Assembly: GCA_947579605.1 (NCBI GenBank)
Contig: OX388318.1
Location: 25,096,098 to 25,160,097, forward strand
DNA: 64,000 nt
Source: Athripsodes cinereus
Lineage: Eukaryota; Arthropoda; Insecta; Trichoptera; Leptoceridae
Direction: 5' to 3'
The notes under the pieces: generated by a model
Database searches by the model: none
Seen by the model: only the letters and a program-made list of their open reading frames with translations
What the model was told of the DNA's origin: nothing
Position numbers and translations under genes: made by a program
Shown here: positions 11,823 through 22,519 of the stretch, in pieces
How the letters are laid out: each line of letters starts with the position of its first letter
Numbering within the stretch: the first letter of the stretch is position 1

Positions 11823-11907
11823 ATATTTGGTTTAAAATGTTATATATATTCAAATCGAGGTGATCGGTAGTGTGATAGTGGAGTTTTAGACTTTTGATTA
11901 AGAGGTT

Positions 11908-12124
11908 CAGCAGGGCTACTCTTGACAAAACTAAACACGATCTTAATCTAGTCTTGATCTTGATCATACGACGCACGAAGTGACAATTGGCCAAAAATAC
12001 ACGCAAATCGATCGCGCGTTAGCGGTAGAGCGGTGTTTTTGATCATAGTCCCTTCGTGCGTCGTATGATCAAGATCAAGACTAGATTAAGATCGTGTTTA
12101 GTTTTGTCAAGAGTAACCCTGCAG
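11908..12124. mobile_element. MITE-1 copy (long hairpin), CAG duplication
   Basis: The 211-base element (11911-12121) begins CAGGGCTACTCTTGAC and ends with its near-complement. Arms of about 80 bases surround a short centre with TACACGCAAATCGATCGCGCG. Both flanks are CAG. Copies with the same ends lie at 18054-18264 and 21800-21992. A CWG target duplication is reported for some PIF/Harbinger elements, but the superfamily is an inference. Confidence 0.85.
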
Positions 12125-12261
12125 TTTAGTTCTGCTGCCGACCTATTCCGCCCTCGCGACACAAGCATATTATTATTTGTTGCGTTTTTTTATCATTTCA
12201 AAATTTTGGTCAAATGGTGACAGTAATAAATCTATTTTCTGGCTGAAGTTCGAGAACACAA

Positions 12262-12525
12262 AGAACCGCGCCGACTATGAGGCTGAGAGTCAAAAAATTG
12301 AAAGATGAAAATATACAGGGAGAGTATAAAATGTAGACGAATGACAGATTTAGGTCGCATGAAGGGAATGAATGCACATTGAATGAGCAATGGGAAGAAA
12401 TGAAAGGTGTGCTAGTAGAGTATGCAAGAGAAGTATGTGGTGAAACTACCGTTGGACGCAAGAAAGGTGATGCATGGTGGGACGATGATGTGAGAAAGAC
12501 TGGAAAAGAATAAGAAGAGGTAGTA
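12262..12525 (+). mobile_element. LINE fragment from the endonuclease-RT linker
   Basis: The frame gives PRMRVKKLKDENIQGEY-like residues, then LNEQWEEMKGVLVEYAREVC, GETTVGRKKGDAWWDDDVRK. This matches the pattern of the region between endonuclease and reverse transcriptase in insect RTE/CR1-like elements. There is an internal stop and no flanking catalytic domains. Confidence 0.7.
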
Positions 12526-12529
12526 AGAA

Positions 12530-12840
12530 GCTTAAAAGATTTCCACAACGGCGACAGATGTTTGGCCGACCGGTCCTTCAGGACTGCCCAATAGGCTGTC
12601 CGTGAGGACAATTTTGGTATGAATATGCGACAAACTCGCCCTCTGTAGGTACATTGAATAACTGATATTTTTATGATACTTTGTATTGATTTGAAATAAT
12701 GTAACCAATGTACAGTGAAGAATACAATAACTAAATAAATAAAAAATAAATAGGAATCAACAACTGCTGAAATATTCGGGTGGGAGTTGAGTCTCTCTTC
12801 AATATTTGTATTAGCCCACTGGAATATTAATTCTATCATT
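12530..12840. mobile_element. Family E repeat interrupted by a LINE tail (about 12637-12753)
   Basis: The left part (TTTGGCCGACCGGTCCTTCAG, GGACAATTTTGGT) and the right part (CTGAAATATTCGGGTG, TCTCTCTTCAATATTTG) align with continuous sequence at 42865-43015. Between them is about 115 bases ending AAATAAATAAAAAATAAATA. That tail recurs at 41047-41158, inside a family B copy. Confidence 0.7.
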
Positions 12841-13383
12841 GTACCACCCGGTCAATATCAGAATTATTTTGTCAAGTATACAATGTATACATAATAATAT
12901 ATGACATATTATTATCATTATGTATGTAGGTTTGACACAGACAATAGATAGGTATATTATATTACAGATATATGTAATTTGTATCGACAGCACCCACCCA
13001 CATTACCATCATACACGTAGCTGTTACGTTTCAGAGTATTGAATAGCATAAATGTGTAATGTCTACGTTATTGGAAACTTTTAGATAAGCGATAAAAAAA
13101 ATCAGTGTAGACGCGATCGATGATAAAAGAATAATTATTGAATGAATTTGAGAAACTATAACTTACCGACTGAAGTTTATTGAAATAAGAAATTAAAAGT
13201 AGTAATTTTCTTTAGTACGTTTTTCAATTTAGTTATTGAGGGATAGAATACAGAATGAGGAAATAACGGAAAAGAAAGTGTGCAAAGCATGAGCAACGAG
13301 AGGTTGTTTTGGCACTCCATCTCCTTTGATTATCCTCAATGTATGAAGGTGAATGGATATAAACTGACAAATTAGATTAATGT

Positions 13384-13810
13384 CCCAGATGGAGTGGATG
13401 GCGTACCCATTGTCAGTAATGGCAATGTGTAAACATGGCTACAATGCTAGTACAAAATACCATTCTGATACCAGCACCTATATGCAAGCGGAGCATTTAT
13501 ATGCAAGAGGGGTGGTGAGAAAGTGCGGTCATCCAAGAAATACGTATATAAAATTCTCAAAGATGGCCGTGTATTGAATAAGAAAAATCAGCGTGCATGT
13601 GTGAGAAACTGGATGAATTTGAAGGAAGCAGTATGTATGGACTTATTTATTTATTTATTAACAGTATTTAAAACATAATTTATGTCATAAAATCTACCTA
13701 ACTGGACATGAGCCCGTACCAAGGCAAACTGAGGATAGATCAATATGGCGTTCCGTTCTTTCTGTCTAGCTCCCTTGAGATACAGTGTGAGGGTATAGAT
13801 AAATATTTTA
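13384..13810 (+). mobile_element. LINE polymerase C-terminal remnant, interrupted
   Basis: It aligns in pieces with 52155-52695: ATTGTCAGTAATGGCAATGTG, then KCGHPRNTYI and QRACVRNWMNLKEAV, then the 3' segment GGCGTTCCGTTCTTTCTGTC..GGGTATAGATAAAT. A minus-strand tail at about 13641-13736, starting TTTATTTATTTATTAACAG, interrupts it. That tail resembles 39139-39214. Several frameshifts make it non-functional. Confidence 0.7.
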
Positions 13811-13974
13811 TTGTGAAATAATAAACGTGATATGTGTCAAATTTTTGGCGATGGTGTATTTGTAGTAAAGCTATGCAATGCTACTGTAGGCATTCTTTTG
13901 ATTTCTCCATGCAACATTTTGGATATGTACAAGTGTAATGTTATTCAAAATGGCCAAAATTAAACATTTCGCTT

Positions 13975-14285
13975 CTCTGTAGAATGAGGATAGGACATTG
14001 TGTTATTGCCTCTCATTTGGCCAGAATCAATATTCTGGATTCCCCTATGTGCGAATGCGCGGAGGACACGGAAACTCTGGACCACGTTTTCTTTGGTTGC
14101 CCACTCCTACCTAATCAAGAATTTTCTCAGACGATTAGGAAGTTGGGTTTTAATTTCCCCACTTCTGTCCATTCTCTTTTGGCCCAAAATTGTAATAAAG
14201 TGAACCTAGCCTTAATAAATCACCTTAAAAAATTTAATAAGAACATCTAAATTATTAATTTTAATAAGAATAAATTTCAATAATA
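13975..14285 (+). mobile_element. Jockey-like LINE C-terminus
   Basis: An 88-residue frame (13984-14250) contains MRIGHCVIASHLARINILDS, a CEC..D.ETLDHVFFGCPLL zinc-binding-type motif and a terminal LINHLKKFNKNI. This is the standard end of Jockey-type reverse transcriptase proteins. An AATAA-rich tail follows. It is 5'-truncated. Confidence 0.8.
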
Positions 14286-14390
14286 AATTATACCTAATAA
14301 TAAATTGTTTTATAGCAAATGTTTTTGAAACAAATTATTATTATAAAAATAATAATAAATTTTGACAAGAATTTTTTTTTTTTGTAAGAC

Positions 14391-14575
14391 TACGATGTAT
14401 TTAACATCAAATATATTCCTGAAAACGGCCCTGTGATTGCAACGATGTCGCCACACAAGCGGTGTGCGTGTATTGGTTACTCGGGCGGGGAGTTCATTGA
14501 TCCCAATGCCCTTGAGATGTACTTGCCGCACGTGGCGACTGAAACGGTAGTTACTATGTAATGAATACCCACTAC
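14391..14575 (+). other. GC-rich pocket with an open frame; exon or LINE fragment
   Basis: After a T-run and GTAAG at 14380-14390 there is about 160 bases of markedly higher GC. On the plus strand a frame reads YIPENGPVIATMSPHKRC, YSGGEFIDPNALEMYLP and stops at a TAA near 14561. On the minus strand a 73-residue frame also spans it. I do not recognise either. It could be a diverged exon or a piece of an unidentified element. Confidence 0.3.
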
Positions 14576-14934
14576 GTTAAGACATTGTACTCACAGCAGT
14601 GAGTATATAGGCATAATTCACTCGATGTCGGGTGCCTTGCCGAAAAGAAAAAGAAGAAGAAGTGTAATGTTATTATTATCTTACGCTACGTTACATTTAT
14701 ATAGTACTCAGTGTCCATTCCATTCATTAAAATACTTATCATATATCAGATTGTACAATCGTGACGACAGCTACAATAAGGACTCGTGGACCTATGAGCC
14801 CTATAAAGAGCTTATTTTTACAATTAACCATTGTATGAATTAACACAACAATGAAATTATTTTATAAGGCTTTGAAAAGAAAATGCCACTTTATTTGTTA
14901 GTACCCTGGACGGGACATGACAATTAAACTTCCA

Positions 14935-15345
14935 AAATACTGTATACATATTCTTAAACATGCTCCAAACATTCATTTTCAACCTTTATTTCACACATTG
15001 TTCTATTGGTCTCTCTTTCAAACACTACCACTTTCGTCCCCGTAACATTCATTTTCATCCCATTCATATACTACAACTATCATAGACAACCGACACAATA
15101 TTTTGGAAATCACTTTCAATACCAAATCATCTGCATACATCGACGCATTCACGGGGTTTCATTTACTTCAACACCAACATCCCATCATTTTCAAAGGTCA
15201 GAAAATAAATTGAACAACCACAGAGACATCATGACATAACCTTGCTTCACTCACATAGTGAGGGTACTTCAAATAGACGTATCTCAAAACGCCATTTTGG
15301 TTTATGGACCCTTTTCTAGCCACGGCGTCAACCATCCATCTTTAT
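14935..15345 (-). mobile_element. LINE reverse-transcriptase palm fragment
   Basis: The minus strand encodes QGYVMMSLWLFNLF, corresponding to the QGCVMSPWLFNLF block, and about 35 codons later SMYADDLVL, the YADD catalytic box of non-LTR polymerases. KVVVFERETNR, a KTKVMVF-type block, follows. Frames change between blocks, so it is a pseudogenised fragment. Confidence 0.75.
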
Positions 15346-15566
15346 ATTATCATTTCCTTGTCTGAATAAACAAGGTATAAATAGTACACAATAATAAATA
15401 ATACTTATTATTATGATTGTTTCTATATGGAACATCTCACTGAAGCCTACACAATACATTGTAAGAGTACATACTCTTCTCGTCCTATAATAGGACAGGT
15501 GCTCAATGGTGATAATACCTAGGGATACTTACTATATGGTCATATTATAAATAGATACATTGTCTT

Positions 15567-15750
15567 CAGTGGGCCTAGTCAAAACACATTTAAGCGTTAC
15601 GTTTTCGTTCAAACGCGGACGACGTTGCAAGAGCGCGTCAATTTTCGGAGCTAAAATACACAAGTAGCTCCGAAAATTGACGCGTTCTCGCAACCTCGTC
15701 TTGTTTGAACGAAAACGTAACGCTTAAATGTGTTTTGACTAGGCCTACTG
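15567..15750. mobile_element. MITE-2 copy 1 (178-base hairpin)
   Basis: The element at 15570-15747 has arms TRGRCCTAGTCAAAACACAT and runs into long complementary arms that include TTAAGCGTTACGTTTTCGTT. The centre is GAGCTAAAATACACAAGTAGCTC. It is flanked by CAG on the left and CTG on the right. The second full copy (45766-45943) has the same length with four substitutions that I can count. No coding capacity. Confidence 0.88.
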
Positions 15751-15854
15751 TAAATAAAACACCCACGAAGATGATACAAACATACATTAAGAGAGGCACA
15801 ATCCCTCACCCATGAATGTTATAGGAATGTCAGTTCCTTCATGCAAATTCTTCA

Positions 15855-16345
15855 TAAGAAAAGGCTCAAGTTTCATCTGAAGGGATCCCCCTGACAAAAT
15901 CCTTCCTGAAATTAAATACAATCGTTAATTATTAATATTATTATTATTATTCTAAAAACATCACCTTGCACTGAGTTGGCCAAGGCGGTCTTAGCAGGAA
16001 AAATGAAAAAACAAAAGAAAAAAAACAAACAAACAAAAAAAAAACAAAGAAATGCCAAATCAAAAAAAAAAACAAAAGATATCATCAAAAAGAGACAGAA
16101 TTAAAGGAGGATCTCTATCCTGGTGATAAAGTCATTGTATGTTGTGTTGAAAATATCGACATAAACATTCAAATTATTAAACAATTTTATAGCCTTTCCG
16201 ACAGGAGAGTTTGGTATTATGATTGTGTGTTCTGCTACCAGGGGGGTAAAAAAGTAATGTTGTCGAGAACGATTGAACGATACTTAATGTCCACCAACTC
16301 ATTACTTTAACAATATAAACTTAAAATTAGCTTACAGTTAGGTAC
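15855..16345. repeat. Family F repeat copy split by inserted DNA
   Basis: CTGACAAAATCCTTCCTGAAAT at 15892-15913 and AATGTCCACCAACTCATTAC near 16286 are adjacent in the copy at 8985-9110 but lie about 360 bases apart here. The intervening DNA starts with (ATT)n and contains an A-rich, C-poor stretch at 16014-16080. Confidence 0.5.
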
Positions 16346-16920
16346 GTATTTTCTACGTAGGTTCTAGTTGCATTGACTAATACGGTTAAGACTATTGATA
16401 CAAACAATCGAATAAAAATGATCAGGGCAAGTGTTAATATTATAACTGAGATAATGGTAATACATGAGGACGATTTGAATGTTTATTACAAGTAATATTG
16501 GTCTGCTGGCTACCTCACGTACGAAAATTGCCGTAATGTGATGAAAAAAATTCAACATTTCAGATTAATATTTACAATCAGACCACATTGGGTTTTTACT
16601 ATTCTCTACCTTGTAATTGATAATGTTATTCCTTATCAATATTTAAGTGGTTCCATACGATAAAGGTAACATGTAACGGAAACCTTTGAGGAGAACCAAA
16701 TCCTTATCTCAGAAGAGGATGTCAGCTGGTACTATACTTAAATAGTGAGTGGTTTCTGAAAACCATACAGAAAACGGATATGGCATTTACTAAACTGATA
16801 AACATAATCTAATTTATAAGAAATACAAAAATACCTAAGTAGATATGTAGTAGTATAATAGTATACAGTGCTAAACGTTAACAGTTAATGAACAACGAGA
16901 TAATTAATTAATTCGTTCAC
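16346..16920. other. AT-rich interval, no gene seen
   Basis: Only a weak family B-like fragment (GTCTGCTGGCTACCTCACGTA, near 16500-16520) is recognisable. Confidence 0.4.
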
Positions 16921-17060
16921 ACCGTCACGTAGCGGCTTGCCTTCCATACAAGTAATTAATAATCTTGAAAACTGTACAATGTACATATTATATCTAATAT
17001 AGTAGTGTGTAATAGCATTCTAAGATTCTTTTTTAATTTCGGTATTTCAAAATAGTAGGG
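16920..17060. mobile_element. Family I repeat, copy lacking the hAT insertion
   Basis: CTTGCCTTCCATACAAG, ATCTAATATAGTAGTGTG and CATTCTAAGATTCTTTTTT align with sequence on either side of the hAT element at 35801-36252. It therefore shows the uninterrupted arrangement. Family I itself has inverted-repeat character. Confidence 0.6.
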
Positions 17061-17064
17061 CAGA

Positions 17065-17135
17065 GAATGTACCAAGTGCACCCAAAAACATGCTAACTGT
17101 CTTCTCTGCGCCAATAGAATATAAGGCATTATTAA
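17065..17135 (-). mobile_element. Family B fragment
   Basis: Contains CATGCTAACTGTCTTCTCTGC and GCCAATAGAATATAAGGCATT, a diverged piece of the complement of family B. Confidence 0.45.
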
Positions 17136-17918
17136 TATTAATGGCATTTACAATGTGATAATTCCGCAACATGGTTAATGGAAACGAGTTTTCTTACTTA
17201 GTTTTCTTAATTTTCAGTTTAAATATTAAAGGCCATTAGCACTACAGACGTTTTTTAGCTTTTGTCTCTGGAATTAACTGTAACTTACACTAGACTTCCG
17301 AAAATTAACGACTTATAGTCGGTTCGTTCTAATAACCTGCCTATCCATTACTATCAGTCAAAATATAAATATAATTCATGTTAATTGGTATATAGTACTT
17401 ATACTGACAGTAATGGATTAACATATTATTGGAACCAACCGTTAATGAGTAACGATTTAACTTTTAGGTTAACGAATAAACGATTAACTTTGTTAAAATT
17501 TGGATTAACGGTGGACAGCTTTAATTACATATTAGAATACATATTATATTTTATCAAATAGTATTAATTGTTAATATTACCATATTATTATCTGTTATTG
17601 CCCTACTCACTTGTAATTCAGGGAAGATTATCTACTACGTAGTTAGTGATTTCCTATAAAGATTTATTAGTTAATATAGGTAGTTATCTAATTCCTAATT
17701 GGCAGCTAGATATCTTTATTGTAATACACTTATGTAATAATCCAGAATTTCTCGGATTTAATGTTCTATGAATCTTATCGAATGCAGTATATGATTGGAA
17801 TTTTTTTATCAAGAAATAAAATATGATTGTTTTGTTTAACTTGTTACTGGTAAGAGTTAATTTAATTTTATTAGAGTTAATCGAGTTTCGACATGTAATG
17901 TCTTTTTCAAACTGCAGT

Positions 17919-18043
17919 CCTAGACAAATTGGATTTGGCGATTGACTATAAACGAACTTTTCGACGATGTATCGTAACATTAAATATAATGTACATTGCC
18001 GAAAAGTTCGTTTGTAGTCGATCGCCAAATGCAATTTGTCTAG
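17919..18043. mobile_element. MITE-4 (125-base hairpin)
   Basis: CCTAGACAAATTGGATTTGG at the left is mirrored by a near-complement ending at 18043. The arms also share GACTATAAACGAACTTTTCG with its complement. The centre is about 35 bases. MITE-1 copy 18054-18264 begins only ten bases downstream. Open frames across it are artefacts of the palindrome. Confidence 0.8.
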
Positions 18044-18050
18044 GTGGGAT

Positions 18051-18267
18051 CAGCAGGGCTACTCTTGACAAAACTATACACGATCTTAATCTAGTCTTGA
18101 TCTTGATCATACGACGCACGAAGTGACTATTGGCCAAAAATACACGCAAACCAATCGCGCGTTAGCGGTGGCGCGATGTTTTTGACCATAGTCCCTTCGT
18201 GCGTCGTATGATCAAGATCAAGACTAGATTAAGATCGTGTTTAGTTTTGTCAAGAGTAACCCTGCAG
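18051..18267. mobile_element. MITE-1 copy, CAG duplication
   Basis: The element is 211 bases (18054-18264), the same length as the copy at 11911, with the ends CAGGGCTACTCTTGAC and GTCAAGAGTAACCCTG. CAG is present on both sides. A few substitutions distinguish it from the 11.9-kb copy. Confidence 0.88.
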
Positions 18268-18470
18268 AATAACAAAATAAAGATTGTAAAGAATATGTAG
18301 ACTCCATAATGTTTTGTGAAGGAATGGATGTCTATGGTAACTCACTGATGGGGCTCACCGACTCCGGAGATGTGTTGCTTTTATATTTTTGAGTTTATAG
18401 GTACGTTGAATTAGTCAAAATAATATTTCTTCCATTTCAAAGTTTTACTTTTTTAATAATCAATTACTAA

Positions 18471-18514
18471 TCGCCTGATGATGGAGTCGAGAGTCTCCGA
18501 ATACTAGTACGCGA
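18471..18514 (+). ncRNA. Hammerhead-like fold, degenerate core
   Basis: TCGC, CTGATGA, a GGAG/CTCC hairpin, GAA, a TAC/GTA hairpin, one base and GCGA occur in order. This gives stems I, II and III of a type I hammerhead layout. The first stem III pair is U-A where the canonical ribozyme has A-U, and a U is unpaired before stem II. Activity is therefore doubtful. A matching copy lies at 33897-33943. Confidence 0.4.
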
Positions 18515-19277
18515 AGTTAATAAAAGTCATTTGGAAGTTAACTACATATTGTGTTTTTCTTTTCAATTATCTTGAAATGGTAGGTTATCTTTGTATTGTT
18601 TCTGTTTTTGTCTTTTCGATTTAAGGATGTGTGATTTCTCTTGTTCATTTTAATCAAGTGTGTAGCATCATTTGATCGTTTTTATTGATCTCGCATAGCG
18701 ATTGTTGTGCGAGGATAAAAAATAAAGTTATCAATTTCCTTGAATCCTTACTTTTTATCATAAATATTTCGTTTATATTCATTTCTACTTCTGTGTATAT
18801 TTTTTTTCATTATTATTGTTATTTTAATATGTATGACAACCGAATGGGCTTTGATTAAAATAATTAATTTAATATTTGAACACTTATAAAGAGGACATTG
18901 CATTGAGTACTTCTTTTCTTGTATAATATTTGGTTGTATTAGATATGTATGTTTTGTATGTAGAGATTGATTGAATAAAAAAAAATGGACTTCCAACAAG
19001 TACCTTCGGTCAACAACAACAACGCTTTTTAATCAATTATTGTCTAAGCATGTGAGTGTGAGTCTGGTTTACTGAATTTGGGTTGGACAGACGCTTTTAT
19101 TTTTCCCTTACATTTGCTTTTTTGTATAATTTTGTTTCAACATGTATGCTGTAGACACGCTTAATTGGGGAGTTGGCTTGACCAGATCAATGTCTTTTTT
19201 ATCTTTTTTTATGAATGTTTTATCAACTCTCTTTGTCTGTCTCTGCGAAATAAATTAATCATTTATAGGTAGGTAAA

Positions 19278-19600
19278 TAATTATTTATTTATTTACATAT
19301 CCACGGCGTGAGCCTTTTACATGTTTAAAAATACACAAAAAATATACAAATCAAATTTCTCATTCACAACACAGTTGGAGCAAGATAAAAACAAAAAAAA
19401 CTGTCGAAGAACAAAACATAAATGGGAATCAATTCATAATATCAATAACTTTAGTCAAATCACAAAATATTGAGAGTGTCGGTATAGAATGTCAATGAAA
19501 TGTTTAGCTATATGTCAGGAATTCAAATTAAAATTGTCATAAAGTTAAGAGATGTCAAGTAGATAGAAGAAAGAAAAAAAATCTATGAGAAATGGTAGAT
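19278..19600 (-). mobile_element. LINE 3' untranslated tail
   Basis: On the minus strand it ends CATGTAAAAGGCTCACGCCG and TAAATAAATAAATA. The same terminal block appears at 26290-26352 (plus) and 48585-48640 (minus). The body (CATTCACAACACAGTTGGAG, GTCAATGAAATGTTTAG) matches 54040-54385. No coding portion remains. Confidence 0.65.
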
Positions 19601-20063
19601 ACTCAATCGTTTTTGTTTTGTAAAATATTAGTTTTGTTTGTTTGTAATGTTTTAAGATAATCCCGGGACATATTATTACTTTTAGTACGTATCAATCATT
19701 GACAGGGCTGATAAGAACAGAATGTATGCTATGTAAACATTGTTTACTAAATATTTGTTATACACAGTCGAGTATTTGTTCTAATACATATTAATATAGG
19801 TACAACAGTGATAAGATTCTCGTGTTTAGACTTAAGTTTATTTGTATACAAATGGGTGATTTGAAAAACATTCAGCGTGGATTGGTGCCGATTGAGTATT
19901 TGTTCAACGACCTGAAAAAATGAAAATATTATATAGCTAGGTCTCATTGACAAAATATTAAATGATTTATTTATCTTTTCTTCATTGGATTGATATTTAC
20001 TTATTTATTCATTTATTAAATAAAAAATAGAATTTACCAATGATGCTTCTCTCGGGGGTGCAG

Positions 20064-20240
20064 AGTAATGTTGAAATAACTTCTTTTCCCGGATATTTCA
20101 GGAATCCAAGGTCTCCTATATATCCGTTTGGATGACAATTTCTGTATGATTTTTAACTCTTTCAATTCCATCAGTACTACTAAGCCAGTATTGGCATCTC
20201 CGACCCTACCACGTCAATGCATGGTGGACCCGGCAGAGTA
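20064..20240. repeat. Family C repeat copy
   Basis: Shares CCGGATATTTCAGG-like, TACCACTA-like and TGGCATCTCCGACCCTACCA segments with 46061-46230. Class unknown. It may be the 5' region of a retrotransposon. Confidence 0.5.
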
Positions 20241-20263
20241 GAAAAAAAGATTTCTTTCTAAGA

Positions 20264-20445
20264 GTTCGTCGGTAGCCTGGAGGTAGAGTCTCGGCCTCGT
20301 GAACAAGGGGACCGTGGTTCGATACCAGGTGCCGGCAAACTCCCCTTTCACGACACAAGCTTTTAGTAGCTTACTGGGAAAGGTGTATAAGGTTGTATTT
20401 GGGTTTATAACAAAACCCAGATATATCTTTTTAAAAAAAAAAAAA
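20264..20445 (+). mobile_element. SINE-A copy 2
   Basis: Near full-length: A-box-like TAGCCTGGAGGTAGAG, B-box-like GGTTCGATACC, a 3' hairpin and an A-rich tail of 12 A. It lies directly after a family C repeat. Confidence 0.85.
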
Positions 20446-21158
20446 TCTTAAGGCTATAATTACCCAACCAGAAATAATCCAACGATATCAAGTGAAAAAA
20501 AGCATACGCAATGCAATCAGATAGAGTCGACTGTAGGAAAATATACATCACAATGGAGTCATTGAAAAATGCAGCATATGCAACATATAAGAACAAAGAT
20601 AATATGATGTCTATGTGCTTACGAAATTGAAATAGTTTTATTCAAATCATATATATGCGATGCTCCTCGCATACTGGATTTGATGTTGTGTCGGCCATTA
20701 TGTAAGATGGTCCTGACGAGACACATGCGCCAATGTCGAAACATAACATCTCTTCAATGCAGATGTATGCAAAGGCATGAGCCAAGTCTCTGCCCGACTG
20801 TACGCAGTGAAATGGAGTAAAACCTTCACCTCATATATATCTATATATACATAAGTATCCGCCTTATTGCGTCCATTTATGAACATAGACCTCTCTCTTG
20901 TAACTAAACACCTCTCTTTATTGGTTAAAAGTATGAGTGAAAATATTGAGTATGATACCAGCCAATCGCATTGTTGACTTTTTAGACTGACATGAGTCGA
21001 TAACGTATAGACCTTTCACCCACCCTACTGTGCGTGCATTACAAAACAAATTGTAACAGGTGGTACTACTTACCAACTCATTAATTTTCTGATGATTTGT
21101 GATGTGTATACCTCTGGTGAGTGCCCCAATGTGAAGTCAATGGACATAGTACTCTGTA

Positions 21159-21785
21159 CAGCAGAGTTACTTATGACACCATCTTAATTTTGCCTTATCT
21201 TAAATCCTACGATGCTCGAAGTGACTACCTATAGTCAAAAATACGTGCATGACAATCTGCGGTAGCTGAGAATATCATGAGTATAATGGTTGCATAGCCC
21301 ATGAATGTACCAGACTTGTAGGTGTATATATTAGTACATATAATGAGTTACAATCCATTGGATTGGTCTGCAACGAGTTTGGTTTTTCTTCTCCATTCGT
21401 CCCTATTCTCAGCCAGTCTTTTCAGCTCCACGTATGAGCCACAGTTCATGTCCCTCTTCAGTTGGTCCATATATGCGTCTCTTGGTCGGCCTCTGCTATT
21501 TGTCCCCTCGGTTTTACCCTCCGCGATGGCGATGAGTAGTCCTGGGTGCCTAATATTGTGGCCAATCCAGTTAGCTCGTATTAGTACTGTTGTGATTTTT
21601 ATAAATTTTTCAGAAATATGTATGACTTCAAATTTTGTTAATTTTATTTAATAATACTCATGTCAATGTTAATAAAGACTATCCTCAGCTACCACGGAAA
21701 TGACATGCACGTATCTCTTTACTAAAGTCACTTCGGGCATCGTAGATTATAATATAAAGACAAGATTCACATCGTATTTAATCAC
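21159..21785. mobile_element. Diverged MITE-1 relative enclosing a LINE fragment
   Basis: CAG at 21159 is followed by CAGAGTTACTTATGAC, then a left arm with CCTACGATGCTCGAAGTGAC. The right arm (GTCACTTCGGGCATCGTAG) is near 21727. The DNA between the arms contains a minus-strand LINE piece. The right end merges into the next MITE-1 copy, so the outer boundary is lost. Confidence 0.55.
21375..21590 (-). mobile_element. LINE polymerase C-terminal fragment
   Basis: The minus strand reads ANWIGHNIRHPGLLIAIAEG, then GRGRPRDAYMDQL, then YVELKRLAENRDEWRRK. This is a C-terminal segment of the same LINE family as 6945-7725, here uninterrupted. The apparent 109-residue plus-strand frame is its shadow. 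Confidence 0.75.
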
Positions 21786-21799
21786 ATCACATCATAATC

Positions 21800-21995
21800 T
21801 AAATACGATCTTAATCTAGTCTTGATCTTGATCATACGACGCACGAAGGGACTATATGGTCAAAAACACCGCGCTACCGCTAACGCGCGATCGGTTTGTG
21901 TGTATTTTTGGCCAATAGTCACTTCGTGCGTCGTATGATCAAGATCAAGACTAGATTAAGATCGTGTTTAGTTTTGTCAAGAGTAGCCCTGCTGC
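21800..21995. mobile_element. MITE-1 copy, left end missing
   Basis: Long complementary arms around ATCATACGACGCACGAAGGG and its reverse match the other copies. The right end GTCAAGAGTAGCCCTG is followed by CTG, again fitting CWG. The first 20 bases of the left arm are replaced by the end of the preceding MITE relative. Confidence 0.8.
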
Positions 21996-22144
21996 AGGTA
22001 GGTACTGAGAGGAACATTAGGATACTATTATTTATCATCACATAAGCGCTAATGTCTAATTAGTATTGAAGTATTGATAAGAGAATTTTTAAACCATATT
22101 TGTGATTGTTTTAATTTTAGTATTTTTTTTTATTTTCAAAGTCA

Positions 22145-22287
22145 AGATGTATCTGAGTTTTTGTTATAAACTCAAATACAACATAATACACATTTCACAG
22201 TATACTAAAACTTGTGTCGTGAAAAGGGAGATTGTCGGCACCTGGGATCGAACTGCGCACCTCTTGTGTGTGACGTCGAGACTTTAT
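22145..22287 (-). mobile_element. SINE-A copy, diverged
   Basis: In minus orientation the B-box region TTCGATCCCAGGTGCCGACA and the 3' body are recognisable. The A-box part is partly lost. Confidence 0.7.
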
Positions 22288-22519
22288 ATTTAATCTTCTT
22301 TTACATTTGAAAATTGATTCAAATGATTTGTATATTGTTTTGACGTTGTGAATAATTGTATTGGTTTAATTTTGTATTGTGCTGGTAGATTTTGTTGAAC
22401 GTTTGATGAACGTAGGTACATGAGAACTGAAAGTTTGCTATTTGTAACGAATTCTTATATGTGTATTAATATTTCTAGCTGATTCTTATATGTGTGTTAA
22501 TGTTATAATTGAAATCCGA

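Noticed and set aside
12210..12839. 209-residue minus-strand open frame
   Set aside because: It overlaps a plus-strand LINE fragment and family E repeat, shows low-complexity hydrophobic residues and no recognisable domain.
17684..18149. Open frames of 65-116 residues on both strands
   Set aside because: They span the MITE-4 and MITE-1 palindromes, which produce mirrored frames.
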